From: Ferdinandcohnia sp036965165
GTDB lineage: Bacteria > Bacillota > Bacilli > Bacillales > Bacillaceae_L
Direction: 5' to 3'
DNA: 10,925 nucleotides
Assembly (NCBI RefSeq): GCF_036965165.1
Contig: NZ_JBALOX010000050.1
Coordinates: 1-10,925 of the forward strand
In this document: positions 6,971-10,925 of the stretch, piece after piece
Layout of the letters: every line of letters starts with the position of its first letter
How positions within the stretch are numbered: position 1 is the first letter of the stretch
The notes under the pieces: model-generated
What the model saw: only the letters and a program-made list of their open reading frames with translations
Databases searched by the model: none
Told to the model about the DNA's origin: nothing
Program-made: the position numbers and the translations under genes

Positions 6971-7002
6971 GACTATTACATTCGAAGTAGTAGTCTTTTT
7001 TT
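6971..7002 (+). terminator. Rho-independent terminator (plus strand)
   Basis: GACTATTAC (6971-6979) and GTAGTAGTC (6987-6995) form a 9-bp stem with one G-U pair and a 7-base loop. The stem is followed directly by seven T (6996-7002). This is a textbook terminator. The nearest plus-strand gene ends 270 bases upstream, so it may instead end a non-coding transcript. Confidence 0.8.
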
Positions 7003-7046
7003 GCTTCGCAATTTATTTCTACTTCTACATAAAAGGAAAGTTTTTT

Positions 7047-7142
7047 CTTCTTCAACTATCCTGCCCCGTTAGCCATCCATGGCGCAGGCTTCACTATAGA
7101 AAATGCATGAAAAATTCGTTCTTTCATGATAGTTCAACAAAG
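7047..7142 (-). repeat. Composite intergenic element, copy C
   Basis: The left arm TTCAACTATCCTGCCCCGTT (7051-7070) is followed by an inner hairpin, CATGAAA (7106-7112) with TTTCATG (7122-7128). The right arm GATAGTTCAACAAAG (7128-7142) is close to the reverse complement of the left end CTTCTTCAACTATC. This copy shows the whole arm-hairpin-arm plan. Confidence 0.6.
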
Positions 7143-7218
7143 ATGGTTAATCAATATCTTGAAACTGAATTTATCTCCTAATTGAACTGCTTTCCTATAA
7201 AATAGTGTACTACAAAGA

Positions 7219-7249
7219 AGGTGATTACCATTTGTTTTAGTAATCACCT
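7219..7249 (-). terminator. Hairpin, probable terminator for the gene ending at 7399
   Basis: AGGTGATTAC (7219-7228) and GTAATCACCT (7240-7249) form a perfect 10-bp stem with an 11-base loop. On the minus strand TTCTTTGT follows, which is a moderate T tail. It is 150 bases after the GyrI-like gene stops. Confidence 0.5.
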
Positions 7250-7310
7250 CATATTTACTCTATTCAATAAAGTCTATTTTATTTTCCTGGCACCATTCAA
7301 AAGCAACTTT

Positions 7311-7394
7311 GTTCTTCACTAAACTGCTTCGATACTTCAATAAGAAAAAGTGACCCTCCGTTGTTGCAGCATCACAGTCACCCGTTGAATTAGG
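7311..7394 (-). repeat. Composite intergenic element, diverged copy
   Basis: The left part TTCTTCACTAAACTGCTTCG (7312-7331) is a diverged left arm. A run of five A is followed by GTGAC (7350-7354) pairing with GTCAC (7377-7381), so the minus strand reads stem then TTTTTC. The right part CACCCGTTGAATTAGG (7379-7394) matches the right arm of the copy at 9149-9218. It lies immediately after the stop codon at 7399 and probably serves as that gene's terminator. A 44-codon minus-strand frame also spans it but has no start. Confidence 0.45.
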
Positions 7395-7398
7395 TTAT

Positions 7399-7878
7399 TT
7401 ATTTACTTATGGTATCAAACAACTCCACATCTACATTTTCCGTATCATTCCAACTATAAAACTTTTCTAAATGCCATTTATTTTTTAGTCTTTTATAGTT
7501 GTTATCATTAATCCATTTATGTAATTCATCATATGAGTTTATTATTTTATAATTAGCCCCTTTATGTCTTGTAACAGCATACCTTTGAGTTGGGATTGTT
7601 AGTGTTACCATACCAGATGGAATATCTTCATACTCTTTTACTTCAATACAAACCCAATATCCATCTTTATCGGCATCTTCATTTTCAACAACAAATGCAC
7701 CATATTGATGTAATGGATTTACAACCTGTTTAATTTCACTAACACGTTCGCTTAAACGTAAAGATGCTTTAGGTATTTCAACTAAATATTTATCACCAGA
7801 ACACAAAACTCGAAATCCTACTAACTTTATTTCATCAAGTTCTTTAATAGTTTTATTTAACACTGTTGTTTCTGACAT
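7399..7878 (-). CDS. GyrI-like effector-binding domain protein
   Basis: 159 residues, one domain of the GyrI-like / AraC-type effector-binding fold. It begins with KELDEIKLVGFRV, the usual first strand. After a helix (about 40-52) comes DGYWVCIEVKEYEDIPSGMV, the conserved G-Y/H-Y-V...VPxGM segment. Next is a strand with TIPTQRYAVTRHKG, a helix (YDELHKWINDN), and the pocket region LEKFYSW with a final DVELFDTI strand. Proteins of this kind bind small molecules. They occur alone or fused behind a DNA-binding domain, which is absent here, so this may be a free sensor or binding protein. ATG is at 7878, with a perfect AAGGAGG 7 bases upstream. A second family member lies directly upstream (7984-8430). 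Confidence 0.85.
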   Translation of the reverse strand: MSETTVLNKTIKELDEIKLVGFRVLCSGDKYLVEIPKASLRLSERVSEIKQVVNPLHQYGAFVVENEDADKDGYWVCIEVKEYEDIPSGMVTLTIPTQRYAVTRHKGANYKIINSYDELHKWINDNNYKRLKNKWHLEKFYSWNDTENVDVELFDTISK

Positions 7879-7931
7879 TTTAATTCCTCCTTATAATTGA
7901 TAGTTTCTATAAAAAACACATAGTTACCATC

Positions 7932-7967
7932 CTATTCAACTAACCTTCTAAGGGTGCTGAAGAAAGG
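7932..7967 (-). repeat. Intergenic hairpin, possible remnant of the composite element
   Basis: TATTCAACTAACCTTCTAAG shares the TTCAACTAACC start of the other copies but lacks CTGCCCC. AACCTT can pair with AAGGTT about 15 bases on. T-rich sequence follows on the plus strand. It sits between the two GyrI-like genes and may act as a weak terminator. Confidence 0.35.
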
Positions 7968-7983
7968 TTTTTGATTTGTACTT

Positions 7984-8430
7984 TTAAGCATGAATTGGTA
8001 GATAGATTTGTACTTCTTCATCTCCTTCCCCCATAGGGTGATATGTCTCGATAATATAAGAATCGAGATCTCTTTGATAACCTTGTTCTTTTGCCCAATT
8101 TAATAAATTCAAATGAAGTTCTTCCAAATTAGAAATATTACCTATTGTAGTTATGTAACTTTTATTTATTTCAATATAATCCATTCCTGTTGGTACTTCA
8201 TTTAATTTCTCACCCACAATTAATCCTACATAATAATGACCACTCCTATGCATCTCATCCTTTTTAGGCTCAAATAATGCAATTTCGGTCTCTGTTCGAT
8301 TTAGGATTTCGTTTGAGCGACTTAATAGTTGCTTTGCAAGCAAAGGTACTTCTTTACCATAGTTAACAAACTCCCCACTACCTTTTAATCCAATAAGCTT
8401 AAATTCTTTTTTAACCATCATAAACGACAT
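7984..8430 (-). CDS. GyrI-like effector-binding domain protein (second copy)
   Basis: 148 residues. It has the same plan as the neighbouring gene: KKEFKLIGLKGSG first strand, PLLAKQLLSRSNEI helix, HYYVGLIVGEKLNEVPTGMD for the conserved V-P-x-G-M segment, a helix ELHLNLLNWAKEQGY, then SYIIETYHP and VQIYLPI, which form the ligand pocket and last strand. Sequence identity to the neighbour looks low, so any duplication would be old. The preferred start is ATG at 8430 because AGGAG lies 8 bases upstream; a GTG at 8439 is in frame but overlaps that site. A good promoter precedes it. It has no DNA-binding domain. The ligand cannot be told from the sequence. Confidence 0.85.
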   Translation of the reverse strand: MSFMMVKKEFKLIGLKGSGEFVNYGKEVPLLAKQLLSRSNEILNRTETEIALFEPKKDEMHRSGHYYVGLIVGEKLNEVPTGMDYIEINKSYITTIGNISNLEELHLNLLNWAKEQGYQRDLDSYIIETYHPMGEGDEEVQIYLPIHA

Positions 8431-8458
8431 ATTAACCACTCCTATTCACAGAAATTCC

Positions 8459-8487
8459 ATTATATTCTAATTTTATTTATTCAACAA
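8459..8487 (-). promoter_or_regulatory. Probable sigma-A promoter for the gene at 7984-8430
   Basis: Read on the minus strand: TTGTTG (8487-8482), a 17-base spacer, then a perfect TATAAT (8464-8459). The -10 lies about 30 bases before the ATG at 8430. The -35 is weak and overlaps the T tail of the upstream terminator. Confidence 0.5.
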
Positions 8488-8520
8488 AAAATCCTTACTT
8501 CCTGCATTGAAGTAAGGATT
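8486..8520 (-). terminator. Rho-independent terminator (minus strand)
   Basis: AATCCTTACTTC (8490-8501) and GAAGTAAGGATT (8509-8520) form a perfect 12-bp stem with a 7-base loop. Six T follow on the minus strand. It ends transcription from the gene at 8710-9051 and separates it from the GyrI-like genes. Confidence 0.85.
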
Positions 8521-8541
8521 CAGTACTGATTTATTTAACTG

Positions 8542-8633
8542 TTATTTAACTAACCTGCCCCGTTTNNNNNNNNNNNNNNNNNNNNNNNNNNNNNNNNNNT
8601 CTTAGATCAACGCACCCCGTTACTTTAATAATA
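8542..8633 (-). repeat. Composite intergenic element, copy E, interrupted by 34 N
   Basis: The left arm TTTAACTAACCTGCCCCGTT lies at 8545-8564. The N run at 8566-8599 stands where the inner hairpin should be. The right arm CGCACCCCGTTACTTTAATA is at 8611-8630. It lies between the stop at 8710 and the terminator at 8486-8520. Confidence 0.6.
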
Positions 8634-8709
8634 CTTCTGCTCATTACAATTGATTTTACCTGTTTCAAATTATCCGATTGAAAACAAATACTATCAAGGA
8701 ATAATTTTT

Positions 8710-9051
8710 TTAGATTACTTCTTCAATTGTAGACTTTCCTTCGGTATGTTCACTATCAAGCCATTTCCAAACCTCATGTAGTCTAATTCTACCGTCTGGA
8801 AGAGATTCGGGAGTTGAATAACATTGTCCTCCCCTTATCTCATTTTTTGTATTTACATGGTTATATCTAAAATTCAAACAACCATCATCCGCCACTATAC
8901 CAATTAGAGTACCTTTTACAATTTCGCCACCACTATACGTAGCAAAAAGAATATTACCTTCTTGTTTGTAATCAAAAAAAGTTTTTGAAGAAACCTCTCC
9001 ATTTTCAGTGTTAGCAATTGAAACAAATCTTTTTCCATTGTAATTAATCAT
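8710..9051 (-). CDS. Conserved small protein of unknown function
   Basis: 113 residues, soluble, apparently beta-rich, with many Gly-turns: NYNGKRF, NTENGEVSSKTFFDYKQEG, ILFATYSGGEIVKGTLIG, DGCLNFRYNHVN, GRIRLHEVWKW. From memory this matches a small family common in Bacillus genomes that databases often label 'N-acetylglutamate synthase'. Nothing here resembles an acetyltransferase or amino-acid kinase domain, so I would not use that name. The regular strand-turn-strand units suggest a small beta-sheet or barrel. ATG is at 9051, with GGGGAG 7 bases upstream. It has its own terminator and lies about 270 bases after the acyltransferase gene, with a repeat copy between. Confidence 0.8.
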   Translation of the reverse strand: MINYNGKRFVSIANTENGEVSSKTFFDYKQEGNILFATYSGGEIVKGTLIGIVADDGCLNFRYNHVNTKNEIRGGQCYSTPESLPDGRIRLHEVWKWLDSEHTEGKSTIEEVI

Positions 9052-9148
9052 AATTATTCTCCCCTTTGAAATCTAAGCATTTCCTACATAACTACGAGTT
9101 TTCCTATCCTTCTGGTAAGAAAATTGGTACAGGAAAAATGGCATAGTA

Positions 9149-9218
9149 CCTTCTTAAACTCTTCTGCCCCGTTTGAGTAATAACTTCAACACAANNTCGC
9201 ACCCGTTAGTTGAACAAG
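9149..9218 (-). repeat. Composite intergenic element, copy F, with 2 N
   Basis: The left arm TTAAACTCTTCTGCCCCGTT lies at 9153-9172. NN at 9195-9196 marks an assembly gap. The right arm CACCCGTTAGTTGAACAAG at 9200-9218 is the best-preserved right arm in the window. It lies between the acyltransferase stop (9323) and the gene starting at 9051. Confidence 0.6.
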
Positions 9219-9322
9219 AATCATTATTTTTATGACACATCATTACCCTACTAAGACAAAAGCCAGCAATAATTCTGTCCTTTTCATTTTTCACATTTCA
9301 TTTATTTAAAAATTATTTCCTT

Positions 9323-10470
9323 TCACATCATTTTTTTGAGGTATGGAATCTTTCGCCATACAAAATGACTTAGCAAAAAACTTAGAATGATTCCTAAAAA
9401 TGTCGTCATAAGAAATTTAGTCCAGACTGATATTGGTAGGTCATTCAATGTATATTGAAGGAAGACAACTACTGGGACATGGAGGAAATAAACAACAAAT
9501 ACATTGTTTGATAACATCTTAGACCAACGATTAGTGCCGTTAATTTTTTCTCTAAATAAAATTAGAAGACCGATTACAAGCGAAATACACAGTAACGTCT
9601 CAATTAATGATCGAGTCAACGAACCAAAGTTTTGTCCACCCTTTAAAAGAAAAGGATCTACCGTGTTCCCTCCAAAATACAAAATAGTTACTATTAATAC
9701 TCCAATAATAAGCCAGATGTATCCTACTCTCGCACTCAAAGTTAAAAACCATTTGCGATGATAGGCCATAATGCCTAAACAAAAGAAACTCACATACTGT
9801 GGTACATGTGCAAATTCTGCTTGANNNNNNNNNNNNNNNNNNNNNNNNNNNNNNNNNNNNNNNNNNNNNNNNNNNNNNNNNNNNNNNNNNNNNNNNNNNN
9901 NNNNNNNNNNNNNNNNNNNNNNNNNNNNNNNNNNNNNNNNNNNNNNNNNNNNNNNNNNNNNNNNNNTGAAAACACAACCGCATACACAAGTAAATGCTCT
10001 AAAAACCATAAATGGCCAAATTGCATATCAGGCCATGATGGTCCAGACCAATTCGTAGGTTCACTACCAAGTCCAAAAAATATATTAACATAGTAAGAAA
10101 AAAATGAGATGGGTTCATAATCTCTGAAATTAATGTAATATAAATACATCAGAATAGGAATTATCACGAGAAATCCCAGTAGTAATGGAATACCAATTCT
10201 AATAAGACGTTCTTTTAAAAACCGTTTCGGACCTTTTCTCGCGATTGATTGAGGGAGAAAATAGGCTGATAAAAAGAAAAACATACTCATAAAAAATGCT
10301 GCATTTACAGAGAAAAACCTGCCCAACCAGTTGATAGATTCATCATCCAAAAAGTACCACCAACCACCTGGTCCATAGGCTTGTCCCGCATGATGAGCTA
10401 CTACAAGCATAATTAAAGCTATTTTTATATTATCGATGAAATATAAATGATCACTCTCTTTTTTCAACAT
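9323..10470 (-). CDS. Membrane acyltransferase (acyltransferase family 3), interrupted by 142 N
   Basis: The first 168 residues (10470 to 9967) start with DHLYFIDNIKIALIMLVVAH and carry the conserved His pair (AHHAGQAYG, H26-H27), then FFFLSAYFLPQS and the typical LWFLEHLLVYAVVFS. After the N run (9825-9966), 166 more residues continue with membrane helices to the stop at 9323. The total of about 380 residues fits this family of multi-helix enzymes, which O-acylate sugars or cell-surface polymers; the substrate is unknown. The two parts lie in different frames only because the N count is not a frame-preserving length. The missing bases would need to number 2 modulo 3 (for example 140 or 143), so I treat it as one intact gene. 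ATG is at 10470, with AAAGGAG 5 bases upstream. Confidence 0.85.
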
Positions 10471-10535
10471 TAAAACTCCTTTCCCATTAAAAGTTATACT
10501 TTACATAATAGTAACGTATATTTCACCATTATTGG

Positions 10536-10589
10536 AAAAGGATTACATTTGTGGTTAACAATCTCTTATTCTTGTTCAATCCTTTTTTT
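10536..10589 (+). terminator. Long hairpin with T run upstream of the acyltransferase gene
   Basis: AAAAGGATT (10536-10544) pairs with AATCCTTTT (10578-10586), with an inner AACAA/TTGTT stem. On the plus strand it ends in seven T (10583-10589). No plus-strand gene precedes it, so it may be a remnant or a bidirectional barrier. Confidence 0.4.
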
Positions 10590-10630
10590 GCATTATCGTC
10601 CTTCTGTGATATAGATAATAAGTTAATTCC

Positions 10631-10716
10631 TACTTCTACTAACCTGCCCCGTTAGTACAATTACTTCTACAAAAAAAGGCACTTCTCCTTCTTTGAGGAA
10701 AGCACCTGTACTTTAA
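10631..10716 (-). repeat. Composite intergenic element, copy G
   Basis: The left arm is a perfect 7-bp hairpin, TACTAAC (10637-10643), loop CTGCCCC, GTTAGTA (10651-10657). Seven A and an inner hairpin follow, then a weak right arm CACCTGTACTTTAAG (10703-10717). It shows how the element combines a short CTGCCCC-loop hairpin with a terminator. Confidence 0.6.
10671..10707 (-). terminator. Rho-independent terminator (minus strand)
   Basis: AGG, CTT and CCT blocks (10677-10689) pair with AGG, AAG and CCT blocks (10696-10707) across small internal loops. On the minus strand the stem is followed by TTTTTTT (10671-10677 on plus). It would end a minus-strand transcript coming from outside the window. 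Confidence 0.6.
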
Positions 10717-10925
10717 GTATTATGTTCCACATACAATATATATCCTCCTTCTAATTTACCCTCTCACTTTCATGAAACAGCTTCATAGTATATACCTTTG
10801 ATAGTTGCAAATTATAGAATAGTAAATACCCACCCACCAGTAAGATTTTTTTTGAATTGCACACTATCGTAGGGTAAATAGATTCCGTTAGCCAAACTGT
10901 TCCTCCTACTTAAAATATATTAAGA

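Larger units (their letters stand above)
6703..7398. other. Gene-free structured stretch
   Basis: About 700 bases without a supported gene. It holds an AT-rich hairpin just after the 55-codon gene (6702-6721, AATTTACTT with AAGTAAATT), a cluster of three hairpins ending in a strong terminator (6850-7002), one repeat copy (7047-7142), a 10-bp hairpin (7219-7249) and a diverged repeat copy (7311-7394). An 87-codon frame at 6918-7181 runs through two hairpins, the terminator and the repeat, and is treated as chance. Confidence 0.5.
10471..10925. other. Gene-free right end with hairpins and tiny ORFs
   Basis: About 450 bases. They hold a long hairpin at 10536-10586, a repeat copy with terminator at 10631-10716, and several very short minus-strand frames, two of which follow strong ribosome binding sites (27 codons at 10812-10895 after AGGAGG; 7 or 21 codons just left of AAGGAGG at 10744-10750). 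None is recognisable as a gene. Confidence 0.5.

Noticed and set aside
6918..7181. An 87-codon plus-strand frame with a hydrophobic middle
   Set aside because: Its GTG lies inside a 12-bp hairpin, it has no good ribosome binding site, and it reads straight through a terminator (6971-7002) and a repeat copy (7047-7142).
7262..7395. A 44-codon minus-strand frame ending CQENKIDFIE after the GyrI-like gene
   Set aside because: It looks somewhat protein-like, but it follows a stop, has no ATG or GTG start and no well-spaced ribosome binding site, and it overlaps the diverged repeat and its hairpin. It could be the tail of a lost gene.
8710..9051. The name 'N-acetylglutamate synthase' for this gene
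   Set aside because: The sequence has no acetyltransferase or amino-acid kinase features; the name appears to be an inherited database label.
9504..10093. Plus- and minus-strand frames overlapping the acyltransferase, some running through the N block
   Set aside because: They exist only in other frames of the acyltransferase gene or because N codons contain no stops.
10880..10912. CCGTTAG...CAAACTGTTCC as another repeat copy
   Set aside because: The pieces are in a different order and the core is not conserved.
663..10925. A CRISPR array, tRNA or rRNA gene, or insertion sequence
   Set aside because: The repeats are not regularly spaced, no cloverleaf or rRNA sequence is recognised, and no transposase-like protein is present.

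Overview
The window reads as chromosomal DNA of an endospore-forming, low-GC Firmicute of the Bacillaceae. The evidence is AT-rich sequence, strong AGGAGG-type ribosome binding sites, T-tailed hairpin terminators, a GerA-type spore germinant receptor operon and a DUF3231-type gene. I cannot name the species. Three runs of N (8566-8599, 9195-9196, 9825-9966) mark draft-assembly gaps.

Layout. Almost every gene is on the minus strand. From the left: a small lipoprotein (180-662), then about 550 bases without a confident gene. Next is the main system, an operon read right to left from 5632 to 1215: a short DUF3231-type ORF, a GerB-type permease, a GerA-type membrane subunit, a GerC-type lipoprotein, and a 54-residue two-helix membrane protein of the kind called D proteins in germinant receptor operons. 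The expected product is one receptor complex in the spore inner membrane that senses a nutrient and triggers germination. The subunit order B-A-C-D is not the usual A-B-C.

From 5633 to 7398 the sequence is gene-poor. It holds one convincing plus-strand gene of 55 codons (6535-6702), a probable decayed small gene (6040-6237), several strong hairpins and terminators, and copies of a dispersed repeat. From 7399 to 9051 lie two GyrI-like (effector-binding) single-domain proteins in tandem and a 113-residue conserved protein of the family often labelled 'N-acetylglutamate synthase' without support. A membrane acyltransferase (9323-10470) follows, interrupted by 142 N. The right end holds a terminator and repeat copy, plus very short ORFs with good ribosome binding sites but no recognisable gene.

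The least explained signal is a family of composite intergenic elements. Each has a left arm close to AACTAACCTGCCCCGTTAG, usually a variable hairpin that can act as a minus-strand terminator, and in several copies a right arm close to CACCCGTTAGTTGAAC. Copies or remnants sit in nearly every gap between minus-strand genes, all in the same orientation, and the two short N runs fall inside two of them.
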